Of a stretch of DNA of 64,000 nt, positions 7,474-15,887 are shown piece after piece. The translations under genes were made by a program, and so were the position numbers. Location of the stretch: the NCBI GenBank assembly GCA_030837965.1, contig JAUTXP010000007.1, forward strand, positions 26,116 to 90,115, in the 5' to 3' direction. Source of the DNA: Acidimicrobiaceae bacterium (GTDB lineage: Bacteria; Actinomycetota; Acidimicrobiia; Acidimicrobiales; JAUTXP01). The notes beneath the pieces were generated by a model that did no database searches, had not been told where the DNA came from, and saw only the letters and a list, made by a program, of their open reading frames with translations. The stretch's first letter is position 1. The number at the start of each line of letters is the position of its first letter.

Positions 7474-8433
7474 ATGCGCTCCATGCCCCGCGTCCGACTG
7501 CTGACCGCTGTGCTGACGGTCGCGTGCCTGGCGCCTGCCTGTCACCGGGCCAAGGACGCGACGGGCGTGGGCGCGGACAGCGGCTCGGCCATCACCCGGC
7601 CGGGCGGGGCCGACGCGAGCGGAGGCGGCACGGGGGGCGGCGACGGCGCCGGCGCGAACGGCAACGGCCAGCCAACCACGACCGGGCCAAAGGGCAAGAC
7701 CGGCACCACGGCCCGTCCGGCCACCGGCGGCACCACGCCAGGCGGCGGGGGCAACAACACCACCGTGCCTCCTGCCCCGCCCGACAGCGGTGCCCGCGCC
7801 GGCGTGGGCGCCTTCGCCCGCACCGTCCTGCGGCCCGCGTCGTCGTCCAAGGTCGTGATCGAGGTGTTCCAACAGTCGGGCGCAGGCCCCACCGCCCGAT
7901 CGCTGGACCATGCCGCCGCCGTGCTCCGCCAAGTCACGGGCAAGCAGGTGGCGGTCAGTGGACCGGTGGATCTGCCGGGCACCGGATCAGACGTGAACGA
8001 GGCCCAGATCAGGGACCTGGCCGACCGCTACAGCCGCTCGACGCAGGGCAATGGCCAGGCCGTCATCCACGTTCTGTTCCTCAACGGCCGGTTCAAGGGC
8101 GACGACTCCATCCTCGGCATCTCGGTGCGAGGCGACACCGCCGCCGTCATGTCCGAGCAGGTGCGGTCCGCTTCGACGCCGATCGCGCCCCGCTCCACCA
8201 TCGAGGACGCCGTGACCGAGCACGAGCTGGGCCACCTGCTGGGCCTGGTCGACCTGGCCCGCAACACCGGCCGGGCCGACCCCGACCACCCCGGCCACTC
8301 CACCAACCGCAACTCGGTCATGTACTGGGCCGTGGAGTCAGACCTCGTGAGCCAAGTCCTCGGCGGCCCCCCGCCCGTCGACTTTGACAGCGCCGATATG
8401 GCTGACCTGGCCGCCCTCCGCAACGGGGCCTGA
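7474..8433 (+). CDS. Secreted, probably lipid-anchored zinc metalloprotease-like protein
   Basis: This 319-residue protein starts with a lipoprotein-like signal (LAPAC). About 70 residues rich in Gly, Thr and Pro follow, a likely cell-wall-spanning linker. The C-terminal domain contains HELGHLLGL at residue 250, the HExxH zinc-protease signature, followed by a DPDHPGH segment and a Met-containing NSVMYW turn as in metzincins. It should act outside the cell on an unknown substrate. ATGs at 7474 and 7483 are both possible. The gene's last 96 nt overlap the convergent permease. Confidence 0.78.
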   Translation: MRSMPRVRLLTAVLTVACLAPACHRAKDATGVGADSGSAITRPGGADASGGGTGGGDGAGANGNGQPTTTGPKGKTGTTARPATGGTTPGGGGNNTTVPPAPPDSGARAGVGAFARTVLRPASSSKVVIEVFQQSGAGPTARSLDHAAAVLRQVTGKQVAVSGPVDLPGTGSDVNEAQIRDLADRYSRSTQGNGQAVIHVLFLNGRFKGDDSILGISVRGDTAAVMSEQVRSASTPIAPRSTIEDAVTEHELGHLLGLVDLARNTGRADPDHPGHSTNRNSVMYWAVESDLVSQVLGGPPPVDFDSADMADLAALRNGA

Positions 8434-9495
8434 GCCGACCGCCTCCGCGAACGCAGCCCGATCGTCCTCGGGCGGGGCCAGCTCATCGACCACGGCCACG
8501 GCCAAGGTCACGACGAGCAACAGCATGAGGGCGCCGCCCACGCCGTACAGCTCGAGCCCGGCGAAGCCCGCCACCACAGTGGCGAACGGCCCGATGTGGA
8601 CGGTCCGTCGCTCGATCCACCGTTGCAGCAACAGCCATTCGGCCAACTGATAGGCGAGGAAGACCGCGGCCAGCAGGACGCCCTTGTCCGGCGAGGCGAT
8701 GGCGGCCAAGGCCACGATGGGCATGGCCCCGAGGGCGGCTCCGATGACGGGCACCACGTCCCACAGCGCGACCCACAGGCCGAGGGGCGCGGGGCCAGGC
8801 ACGTTGGCCCAGGAGGCCAGCATCCACGCCAGCAGCCCGGCCAGCATGGCCATGGCCAACGTGCCGCGCGCGTACCCGAAGCCGCGGCGGAACGCGGCCA
8901 CCGACACGCGCTCCAACTGCTCGCGCCTGGCCTTGTGGTGGACCTGGGCCGCCCCCGCTCCGGCCAGTCGAGGCCCGTGCAGCATGAAGAAAAGGGCCAG
9001 CACGCCGGTGGCCAGGAAGGCCAGGCCCCGCGTCGTGGCCGACCTGATGGCGTCGGCCGGGGTGCCGCCCCGCAGCCTGCTGGGCGCCTGCTCAACCACC
9101 GTCTTGACCCGACGGGCCAACTGGGCGTCCTTCAACGCGGCGTGGAAGCGGCCCCGCTCCTCCAGCTCGCGCGCCCGGGCCGGCGCGGCCACCTTGATGT
9201 CGTTGTACTCGCGCACCACGCCGTCGACGAGGGCATAGGCGATGGTCCCCGCGCTGCCCACGGCGAGGACGCCGACCACGAGCACGGCCAGTCCCCGCGG
9301 CACTTTGCGGGCCAGCAGCGCGACATACGGGTGCAGCAGGCCCGCCACCGCGGCTGCCGCGAGCATCCATCCCAACACCCGCTCGGACCGGGCCACGATG
9401 CGCAGACCCACCAACAAGGCGCCGAACAGGCCGACGGCCACCACCGCGGACCGAGGCGAGATGCGCAGCCTCTCGCGGGGGTGGGGGGCCGCCAT
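8338..9495 (-). CDS. AI-2E family permease (TqsA-like)
   Basis: The 385-residue membrane protein has the hydrophobic pattern of the AI-2 exporter superfamily. N-terminal helices are followed by a long hydrophilic segment (EYNDIKVAAPARARELEERGRF) and a C-terminal helix bundle with the conserved LWVALWDVVPVIGAALGAMP motif. Substrates are unknown; members export signals or act as Na+/H+ antiporters. The start is the ATG at 9495, reading MAAPHPRE. It is divergent from a second member with 22 bp between starts, and its C-terminus overlaps the convergent protease. Confidence 0.85.
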   Translation of the reverse strand: MAAPHPRERLRISPRSAVVAVGLFGALLVGLRIVARSERVLGWMLAAAAVAGLLHPYVALLARKVPRGLAVLVVGVLAVGSAGTIAYALVDGVVREYNDIKVAAPARARELEERGRFHAALKDAQLARRVKTVVEQAPSRLRGGTPADAIRSATTRGLAFLATGVLALFFMLHGPRLAGAGAAQVHHKARREQLERVSVAAFRRGFGYARGTLAMAMLAGLLAWMLASWANVPGPAPLGLWVALWDVVPVIGAALGAMPIVALAAIASPDKGVLLAAVFLAYQLAEWLLLQRWIERRTVHIGPFATVVAGFAGLELYGVGGALMLLLVVTLAVAVVDELAPPEDDRAAFAEAVGSGPVAEGGQVSHIGAVKVDGRGAAEDLAHEV

Positions 9496-9497
9496 CG

Positions 9498-9514
9498 GCC
9501 GGTACAGTACCGGC
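9498..9514. promoter_or_regulatory. Symmetric divergent promoter/operator between two permeases
   Basis: The 17-bp perfect palindrome GCCGGTACAGTACCGGC contains a -10 box on each strand: TACAGT (9503-9508, +) and TACTGT (9509-9504, -). They lie 15 and 14 nt before the two start codons. Both genes would therefore be leaderless and compete for overlapping promoters, and the symmetry could also bind a dimeric regulator. Confidence 0.5.
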
Positions 9515-9517
9515 GCC

Positions 9518-10585
9518 ATGCCCGCCTCCGACGCCCACCGGGCCCCGCGTCTGGTCAGGGAGGTCGACCTCGACTGGCACTCGGTGCTGGTCTTCCTCGG
9601 GGCCTTCGCCGGGCTGCTGGCCATTCGGGGACTGGTCCGGCACGTGCCCAGGACGGTGACCGGACTCGGCATCGCCACCATCCTGGCCCTGGCCCTCAAC
9701 CCCTTGGTGGCTGCGTTGGAGCGACGAGGCCTGCGGCGCTCGCCCGCCGTCGTCATCGTGCTGCTCGCCATCAGCGCCCTGTTCGCGGTGATGGCCTTGC
9801 TCATCGTGCCCCCCGCGGTGCGCCAGGCCCGCGACCTGGCCAGCCAGCGGGCGCGCGTGCTCCACGACATGCGCAAGCTGCCGCTGGTGGGCGACCAGTT
9901 CCGCAAGGCCGACGTGCAGGCCAAGGTCGACACGTTCATCGCCGAGCTGCCCCACCGGCTGGCGGGCGACACCACGCCGCTGGAGAAGGCGGCCCGGTCG
10001 GTGGCCGACGGATTGCTGGCCGCCACCGTCACCCTGCTGTTCGCGGTGACCATGCTGTTGGACGGGCCGAGGCTGATGCGCGCCGGCCGCCGTGTCGTCC
10101 CCATTGCCCGAAGGGCGCGAGCCGACGAGATGGCGCGCGTCGCCAACCGGGTGGTGGGCCGCTATGTGGCGGGCTCGCTGCTGGTCGCCATGGTGTGCGG
10201 ACTGGTCGTGCTCGTCGCCGGCCTGGCCTTGGGCGTGCCCCTCATCCCGCTCGCCGCGGTGTGGGCCGCGCTGTGGGACCTCGTCCCCCAGATCGGCGGG
10301 GCCGCGGGCGCGGTTCCCTTCATCGTCCTCGGACTGACCAAGGGGGCGGGCACCGCGGTGGCCTGCGTGGTCGTGTTCTTCATCTACCAGCAGCTCAAGC
10401 ACCAGGTGATCCAGCCCGTGCTGATCGGCCAGGCCGTGAAGCTGTCGCCCCCGGCCACCATGGTCGCCGCCCTCGTCGGCGTGTCGGCAGGCGGGGTGGT
10501 CGGTGCGTTGATCGCGGTGCCGCTGGTCGGCGCGGTGAAGGCCGTGTACCTCGAGTTCCGACGCCCCCCGGTGGAGGTGGGGTGA
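9518..10585 (+). CDS. AI-2E family permease (second copy)
   Basis: This 355-residue protein is a homologue of its divergent neighbour. Helices at residues 25-75 and 85-105 precede a soluble helical region (RKADVQAKVDTFIAEL), then a bundle with LAAVWAALWDLVPQIGGAAGAVP and a C-terminal IYQQLKHQVIQPVLIG segment that fits the family closely. The ATG at 9518 follows the shared palindromic promoter. It overlaps RNase D by 4 nt (GTGA), so the two are translationally coupled. Confidence 0.88.
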   Translation: MPASDAHRAPRLVREVDLDWHSVLVFLGAFAGLLAIRGLVRHVPRTVTGLGIATILALALNPLVAALERRGLRRSPAVVIVLLAISALFAVMALLIVPPAVRQARDLASQRARVLHDMRKLPLVGDQFRKADVQAKVDTFIAELPHRLAGDTTPLEKAARSVADGLLAATVTLLFAVTMLLDGPRLMRAGRRVVPIARRARADEMARVANRVVGRYVAGSLLVAMVCGLVVLVAGLALGVPLIPLAAVWAALWDLVPQIGGAAGAVPFIVLGLTKGAGTAVACVVVFFIYQQLKHQVIQPVLIGQAVKLSPPATMVAALVGVSAGGVVGALIAVPLVGAVKAVYLEFRRPPVEVG

Positions 10586-11739
10586 GCTTCGAGTGGATCG
10601 CCGACCAGGCCCAGTTCGAGGCCGCGGTCGACGACCTGCGCGGCGCGGACCGCTACGCCCTCGACACCGAGTTCCACCGGGAGAAGACCTACTTCCCGCA
10701 CCTGGCTCTCCTGCAAGTGCAATGGGACGACCGGCTGGCGCTGATCGACCCGTTCGCCGTCGACCTCAAGCCCTTTGCCCACGTGCTCAACGGCACCGGC
10801 CTGGCCGTGTTGCATGCGGGCGATCAAGACCTCGAAGTCCTGCAACTGGCGTGCGACGCCGTGCCCAGCAGGCTGTTCGACACCCAGTTGGCCGCGGGCT
10901 TCCTGGGCCAGTCGTCGCCGTCGCTGGGCAACCTGGTCGAGCGCATGGTGGGGCTGCGGCTGCCCAAGGGCGACCGCCTCACCGACTGGACTCGCCGCCC
11001 GCTGACCGAGGACCAGAAGACGTACGCGGCGTCGGACGTGGAGCACCTGTTGGAGCTGCACGACAAGGTGGTGGCCGAGCTGGAGTCGGTGGTCAGGCTG
11101 GCGTGGGCCGAGCAGGAGTGCGAGGTCATGCTGCGCCGGCCCCGTCTTCGGGTGGAGCCGGCCAAGGCGTGGTGGCGGCTGAAGGAGGCGCGCCAGTTGC
11201 GGGGCCGCAGCCGGGCCGTGGCTCAGGAGGTGGCGGCGTGGCGGGAGTCGCGGGCCGCGGCCACCGACCAACCGCCCCGTTATGTGCTGCCCGACCTGGC
11301 CCTCGTCTCCATCGCCAACCGGCCGCCGCGCTCGCGCGACGAGTTGGGCGAGGTGCGCGGCATCGACGGGCGCTACCTCAAGGGCGGGGCCGCGGCCGAG
11401 CTGCTCGAAGCCATCGAGCGGGGCCGCTCGCTGGCGGACGAGGACGTGAACGTGCCGCCCACCGACGAGTTGGACCGGCCGCTGCGTCCGGCCGTGACGC
11501 TGGTGTCGGCGTGGATCGCGCAGTTGGCCGCGGACCTGTCGATCGACGCCGCCCTGCTGGCGACGCGGGCCGACTTGCACGCCTTCCTGCGCAAGGAGGC
11601 GGGGGCCCGTTTGGCCGAGGGGTGGCGGCACGACCTGGTGGGCGAGCCGGTCCGGCGGCTGGTCGACGGCAGCGCGGCGCTGGCCTTCGACGGCAAGGGC
11701 GGACTGGCCCTGGAGGAGCGCTCGCGTCAGCCCATGTAG
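10582..11739 (+). CDS. rnd: Ribonuclease D
   Basis: The 385-residue protein has a DEDD 3'-5' exonuclease domain: ALDTEFHREKTY near residue 30 (exo I), LFDTQLAAGFLGQ (exo II) and TYAASDVEHLLEL (exo III with Tyr, the DEDDy type). Two HRDC-like helical regions follow (LVSIANRPPRSRDEL with RGIDGRYLKG, and a C-terminal part). It trims stable RNA 3' ends, including tRNA precursors. The GTG start overlaps the permease stop by 4 nt. Confidence 0.92.
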   Translation: MSFEWIADQAQFEAAVDDLRGADRYALDTEFHREKTYFPHLALLQVQWDDRLALIDPFAVDLKPFAHVLNGTGLAVLHAGDQDLEVLQLACDAVPSRLFDTQLAAGFLGQSSPSLGNLVERMVGLRLPKGDRLTDWTRRPLTEDQKTYAASDVEHLLELHDKVVAELESVVRLAWAEQECEVMLRRPRLRVEPAKAWWRLKEARQLRGRSRAVAQEVAAWRESRAAATDQPPRYVLPDLALVSIANRPPRSRDELGEVRGIDGRYLKGGAAAELLEAIERGRSLADEDVNVPPTDELDRPLRPAVTLVSAWIAQLAADLSIDAALLATRADLHAFLRKEAGARLAEGWRHDLVGEPVRRLVDGSAALAFDGKGGLALEERSRQPM

Positions 11740-11821
11740 GCGATGGGCCGGGGCCGCAGCGTGGGGTCCGGCTCCACCGAGGGGCGTTGACACAACGTCG
11801 TTCCAAGCAGGGTCTGGATGA

Positions 11822-12043
11822 TCAGGGCTTGGGGCGAAGGTCGACTCTGATGGTGAGCACGCCGTCGTCGAGGGAGGCGTCGGCGTCGCTCAGCATGGCG
11901 AAGTCCATGTAGTCGATCTGGGCCTGCTCGATGAAGCGCTTGCGCTCGGGCCCCTCGACCGGCGGGACGCCCCGGCTGCGCACGGCCCGAGCCCGTTCGC
12001 GGAAGCGCTCGATCATCGCTTGGGGGTCGAACTCCTCGGCCAT
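11822..12043 (-). CDS. Small conserved-looking hypothetical protein (73 aa)
   Basis: The protein is hydrophilic with a helical N-terminus (EFDPQAMIERFRERARAVRSRG), a central DYMDFAMLSDADASL segment and a short beta-like end (GVLTIRVDL). I cannot assign a family. A TAGGGT box 14 nt upstream of the ATG supports it as a real leaderless gene. It is divergent from the next small gene. Confidence 0.7.
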   Translation of the reverse strand: MAEEFDPQAMIERFRERARAVRSRGVPPVEGPERKRFIEQAQIDYMDFAMLSDADASLDDGVLTIRVDLRPKP

Positions 12044-12051
12044 GGTCGGTC

Positions 12052-12057
12052 ACCCTA
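12052..12057 (-). promoter_or_regulatory. -10 box (TAGGGT) for the 73-aa gene
   Basis: It begins 14 nt before the ATG at 12043. Confidence 0.45.
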
Positions 12058-12117
12058 CCGAAGCGGACCGTTTACACTGGCCGCCGACCAACGGTTCGAC
12101 AACCGGGGAGTTTGCTC

Positions 12118-12312
12118 GTGAAGAAGGGACGGCACCGCCGCTTCGAAGAGGCGCGTGCGCTCAAGCAGGTCAGCCTCGGGGATCGGCCGGTCTCGACCGA
12201 GCCGTGCCCCGAGTGCAGCGCAGAGCCCGGGGCAGAACACGCAAGCTGGTGCCTCTACACCGAGGAAGAGGAGTCGGTGGAAGGGGACACTGTGGAGGAA
12301 GAAGGAGCCTGA
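12118..12312 (+). CDS. Small putative zinc-binding protein (64 aa)
   Basis: The start is a GTG at 12118 with a GGGGAG ribosome-binding site 7 nt upstream and a TACACT -10 box at 12073-12078. The protein has a basic N-terminus (VKKGRHRRFEEAR), a CPEC...HASWC cluster with three Cys and one His that could hold zinc, and an acidic tail. No family was recognised. Confidence 0.65.
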   Translation: MKKGRHRRFEEARALKQVSLGDRPVSTEPCPECSAEPGAEHASWCLYTEEEESVEGDTVEEEGA

Positions 12313-12351
12313 TTTCAGGCTGCTTCTGAGTACTCGGGGGACGGCGGGACG

Positions 12352-13524
12352 GTGATCGACAGGCAGCAAACCGGGCTGGTTCGACGCGCCCGTCGAACCC
12401 TCTCCGTGGCCGTCGCCGCGCTGATGGCCCTCTCGTCGACGGCCTTGGTCGTGCACGACCAGGGTGTCGGGAACGGCGGCCGCACGCTTGTCGTCAGCGG
12501 GGCCCGGCACCATTTCGACGAGGCCGCCGCCCTCCAGTTGGCCGACGTGACGACGACGACCACGTCCACCACCAGCCCGCCGCCGCCCCCCACCACGACG
12601 CCGCCCGCCCCGCCGACCACGGCCCGTCCCGCCCCCAAGCCCGCGCCCCGGCCCACGACGACCGTGGCCCGTCCGGCGGGCACGCTGTCCGCGGCCCGCC
12701 TCAAGCCGCCCGCCGTGCCTGTGGGGCTGGCCCCCTACGTGGGGCTGGGGACGTGGAGCGACGTGTACGACTGGAGCAACAGCTACACCAACGGGCATCC
12801 GGGCACTGGCCCCGCGGACGTGGACCAGATGGCGGCCAAGGGCGTGCAGACCCTCTATATCCAGGCTTCGAAGTGGGACGCGCCCGGCGACTTGGTGGAC
12901 CCGGACCTATTGATGCCCATCCTGCGCCGGGCCAAGGAGCGGGGCCTGCGGGTGGTGGCCTGGTACCTGCCGACCCTCACCGACCCGCAGCGGGATCTGG
13001 ACCGCATGGTGGCCATGGCCCGGCTGGCCGACGTGGACAGCGTGGCCGTCGACATCGAGTCCCGCACCGTGTCCGACGTGAACGACCGCAACCACCGCCT
13101 CATCCAGTTCAGCCAGGCCCTGCGCCAGGCCTTGCCCGGACGGACGATCGGGGCCATCGCCCTGCCGCCCGTGGTGCTGGAGGTGGTGAACCCGGACTAC
13201 TGGCCCAACTTCCCCTACAAGGAGATCGCCCCGTCCTACGACGTGTGGATGACGATGGGGTACTGGACCAACCGCAAGGCGTCCTCCGGGTACCGCGACG
13301 CCTATCGCTACACCAGGGAGAACGTGGAGCGGCTGCGGGTCGACGTGGGCCGGGCCGACCTGCCCGTGCACCCGATCGGCGGGCTGGGGCAGGGGACCAC
13401 GGCGGCCGACGTGGAGGCGTACCGCAAGGCGGCCATCGACACCACGTCGATCGGCGGCAGCCTGTACGACTGGCGCACCACCGCGGGCGAGTGCTGGACC
13501 GGCCTGGCCGGCTTTCGCGCCTGA
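12352..13524 (+). CDS. Secreted glycoside-hydrolase-like protein with Thr/Pro linker
   Basis: This 390-residue protein has an N-terminal signal segment (VAVAALMALSSTALVV), a Thr/Pro/Ala-rich linker (about residues 65-115) and a C-terminal TIM-barrel-like domain. The barrel shows YVGLGTWSDVYDW, GVQTLYIQASKW, VVAWYLPTL and SVAVDIES on successive strands, typical of glycosidase-like proteins. The acidic VAVDIES could be the catalytic strand. It is probably anchored or released at the cell wall. The start is GTG 12352; substrate unknown. Confidence 0.72.
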   Translation: MIDRQQTGLVRRARRTLSVAVAALMALSSTALVVHDQGVGNGGRTLVVSGARHHFDEAAALQLADVTTTTTSTTSPPPPPTTTPPAPPTTARPAPKPAPRPTTTVARPAGTLSAARLKPPAVPVGLAPYVGLGTWSDVYDWSNSYTNGHPGTGPADVDQMAAKGVQTLYIQASKWDAPGDLVDPDLLMPILRRAKERGLRVVAWYLPTLTDPQRDLDRMVAMARLADVDSVAVDIESRTVSDVNDRNHRLIQFSQALRQALPGRTIGAIALPPVVLEVVNPDYWPNFPYKEIAPSYDVWMTMGYWTNRKASSGYRDAYRYTRENVERLRVDVGRADLPVHPIGGLGQGTTAADVEAYRKAAIDTTSIGGSLYDWRTTAGECWTGLAGFRA

Positions 13525-13664
13525 TCCGCTCGAGTGCCTGAGCGGGTGGCTGGTTGGCGAGCGGGGTACGGACGGGCCGTGAAGAAGCACGCCCTGGTCG
13601 CCGCCGTGCTGGCCATCGGCGCCATCGTGACCCTCCGCCGCCCCCGCCCCGCCCCCCCTCCCAA

Positions 13665-13695
13665 CTTTTCCACAGCAGCAGGTGAAGTGGAAAAG
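13665..13695. repeat. 31-bp dispersed palindrome, copy A2
   Basis: The left arm is CTTTTCCACAGCA and the loop GCAGG; the right arm has two mismatches (TGAAGTGGAAAAG). It is inverted relative to A1 by its loop and ends exactly before a possible ATG of the YihY gene. Its right flank (TGGACGGGGCT) is shared with copy A3. Confidence 0.92.
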
Positions 13696-14751
13696 ATGGA
13701 CGGGGCTGTGGATAACCAGCGGGGGGAGCGGGGGGAGCGGGGGACGAGGGCCGCGAACGAGCGGCCGGGGGGGATCAAGGGGCGGCTGTGGGACGTGGGC
13801 CAGCGCTTCCGGCCCTTCGGCGTGGCCTTGCGCATGAACGACCGCTTCAGCGAGCTGAACGGCAACTTCCTGGCCGGCGCCGTCACCCTCCAGTCCTTCC
13901 TCTCCCTGTTCCCCCTCCTGCTGGTCGTGCTGGCCGTGGCCGGCTTCGTCACCGCCAACAAGAACCCCAACCTCGGGGTCGAGATCATCGGCCACCTCGG
14001 CCTGTCTGGGAGCGCGGCCAAGACGTTCAGCGACGCCCTCGACGCGGCCACCGACGCCCGTCGGACCACCCTCGGCATCGGCACCGTCGGACTGCTGTGG
14101 TCGGGCCTCGGCCTGGTGGGCGCCCTCCAGTACGCCTACAACCAGGTCTGGCAGGTCCAGTCCCGAGGGATCAAGGACAAGCTGGTCGGCGCGGCCTGGC
14201 TGCTGGGAGCGGCGCTTTTGTTCCTCGGTACCGCGGTGTTGACCGCGGTGCTGGGCCTGCTGCCCGGCTTCCTCTGGCCCATCAGCATCGTGTTCACGCT
14301 GGCCACCAACGTGGTCCTGTGGCTGTGGACGGCCAAGCTGCTGCCCAACAGGGACGTGGGCTGGCGGCCGCTGCTGCCGGGCGCCATCCTCGGCGGCGTC
14401 GGGTTGGAGATCCTGAAGATCGTGGGCCGCTTCTACGTGCCCCATCTCATCGCCTCGGCCTCGGCCGTGTACGGGTCCATCGGGATCGTGTTCGCCGTCC
14501 TGGCCTGGCTGTTCTTCTTCGGCCGACTGATCGTCTACTCGGCCTGCCTCAACGTGGTGCTGTGGGAGGAGCGGGCCGGGACCATCAAGGCCACCATCGA
14601 GGTGCCCGCCACCGACGAGGCCTCGGCCGAGGTCCGCCGCAGCGGCCAGGCCAACGATCCCGACGACGCCGACGACGCCGACGCTCCCGCCCCCGCCACC
14701 GACCCCGGCCCGGACAACGCTCCTGATCGACAGTCGACAGCCGCGGTCTAA
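13696..14751 (+). CDS. YihY/BrkB family inner-membrane protein
   Basis: The 351-residue protein matches YihY (formerly annotated RNase BN). It has an amphipathic start (RFRPFGVALRMNDRFSELNGNFLAGAVTLQSF), about six membrane helices with the LFPLLLVVLAVAGF and GLLWSGLGLVGALQYAYNQVWQV landmarks, and an acidic cytoplasmic tail (DDADDADAPAPA). Function is unsettled. The start is uncertain: ATG 13696 lies directly after the palindrome. A GTG at 13579 would add an N-terminal hydrophobic segment (HALVAAVLAIGAIVTL) and place the palindrome inside the coding sequence. Confidence 0.82.
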   Translation: MDGAVDNQRGERGERGTRAANERPGGIKGRLWDVGQRFRPFGVALRMNDRFSELNGNFLAGAVTLQSFLSLFPLLLVVLAVAGFVTANKNPNLGVEIIGHLGLSGSAAKTFSDALDAATDARRTTLGIGTVGLLWSGLGLVGALQYAYNQVWQVQSRGIKDKLVGAAWLLGAALLFLGTAVLTAVLGLLPGFLWPISIVFTLATNVVLWLWTAKLLPNRDVGWRPLLPGAILGGVGLEILKIVGRFYVPHLIASASAVYGSIGIVFAVLAWLFFFGRLIVYSACLNVVLWEERAGTIKATIEVPATDEASAEVRRSGQANDPDDADDADAPAPATDPGPDNAPDRQSTAAV

Positions 14752-14792
14752 GGCCGAGCCCCGGGCCCGCCGATGTTGGTGATGGACGCCCC

Positions 14793-15887
14793 ATGCCCCA
14801 TCCCCACCTCGACCGGCTCCTCCACCACCTCGCCGAGCGCGAGGGCGGCACCGACCTCCACCTGAAGGTCGGCTCCCCGGCGCGCATCCGGGTCAAAGGG
14901 GCGTTGGAGACGGTTCCCGACGAACCCTTGCTGGACAAGGGCACGGTCGACGCCATGGCCAGCGCCGTGCTCACCCAAGGCGCCCGGGACACGTTCGTGG
15001 CCCAGCGCGAGGCCGAGTGCACGTATGCCGTCCACGGACTGGGCCGCTTCCGGGTCAGCGCCTACCTCCAGCGGGGCTCCATCGCCCTCATCCTGCGCAG
15101 GGTCACGGCCTCGGCCCAGTCCTTCGCCGACCTGGGCCTGCCCGCCACCATGTCCTTCCTGGCCGGTGCCGAGCGCGGCCTGGTGCTCGTGGCGGGGCCG
15201 GCCGCCTCGGGTGTCACTACCACGCTGGCCGCCATGGTCGACCACATCAACCACGCCCGGGCCTGTCACATCGTGACCGTCGAGGACCCCGTCGAGATCC
15301 TGCACAAGGACGACCTGGCCGCGGTGTCGCAGCGCCAGGTTGGGGTGGACATCACCAGCGTGGCCCAAGGCGTGCGCTCGGCCCTGCGCCAAGACCCTGA
15401 CGTGGTCGCCATCGGACGCATCGACGACGCCGACGTGGCCGGCGCGGCCATGGCCGCCACTGAGGCGGGCTGCCTGGTGCTGGCCGGCGTGCGGGCGGCC
15501 GACGCGTGCGACGCCATCACCCAGGTCGTCAACCTCTATCCCGAGAGCGATCGCCGCCACATCCGCCTCAGCGTGGCCGGCGTGCTCGTTGGTGCCGTGT
15601 CCATCCGGCTCGTGCCCCGGCGCAACGGCGCGGGCAGGCTGCCCGCGGTCGAGATCCTGCGCAACGTGCCGCGCATCCAGGCCGCCATCATGGGCGACGA
15701 GATGGACGACGTGCGCTCAGAGATGGCGAGGGGCGCGGCCCTCGGGATGCAGACGCTGAACCAGTCGCTGGCGACGCTGCTCGAACGTCAGGAGATCGAC
15801 GAGCGGGCCGCGCTGGCGGCCACGCCGGACTGGCTCGGGTTCCGCATCGCGCTCGAACAGCGCGGCTTCGTCATTCCCGACGAGTAG
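14793..15887 (+). CDS. PilT-like type IV pilus ATPase homologue with lost catalytic motifs
   Basis: The 364-residue protein aligns with PilT/PilU retraction ATPases over its full length. The N-terminal PAS-like domain has GGTDLHLKVGSPARIRVKG, and the core has the IVTVEDPVE Asp box and SVAQGVRSALRQDPDV. The Walker A motif reads GPAASGVTT, with Val141 in place of the essential Lys. The Walker B region reads VVAIGRIDD, with Arg209 for the catalytic Glu. The His box reads AGCLVLAGVRA without its His. It is therefore probably unable to hydrolyse ATP and may regulate another pilus motor. No other pilus gene is nearby. It overlaps the convergent GGDEF-EAL gene by 100 nt. Confidence 0.82.
   Translation: MPHPHLDRLLHHLAEREGGTDLHLKVGSPARIRVKGALETVPDEPLLDKGTVDAMASAVLTQGARDTFVAQREAECTYAVHGLGRFRVSAYLQRGSIALILRRVTASAQSFADLGLPATMSFLAGAERGLVLVAGPAASGVTTTLAAMVDHINHARACHIVTVEDPVEILHKDDLAAVSQRQVGVDITSVAQGVRSALRQDPDVVAIGRIDDADVAGAAMAATEAGCLVLAGVRAADACDAITQVVNLYPESDRRHIRLSVAGVLVGAVSIRLVPRRNGAGRLPAVEILRNVPRIQAAIMGDEMDDVRSEMARGAALGMQTLNQSLATLLERQEIDERAALAATPDWLGFRIALEQRGFVIPDE

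Noticed and set aside
12085..12110. TTCGAC within ACGGTTCGACAACCGG as a tRNA T-arm
   Set aside because: No acceptor or anticodon stems flank it; the region is the leader of a small gene.
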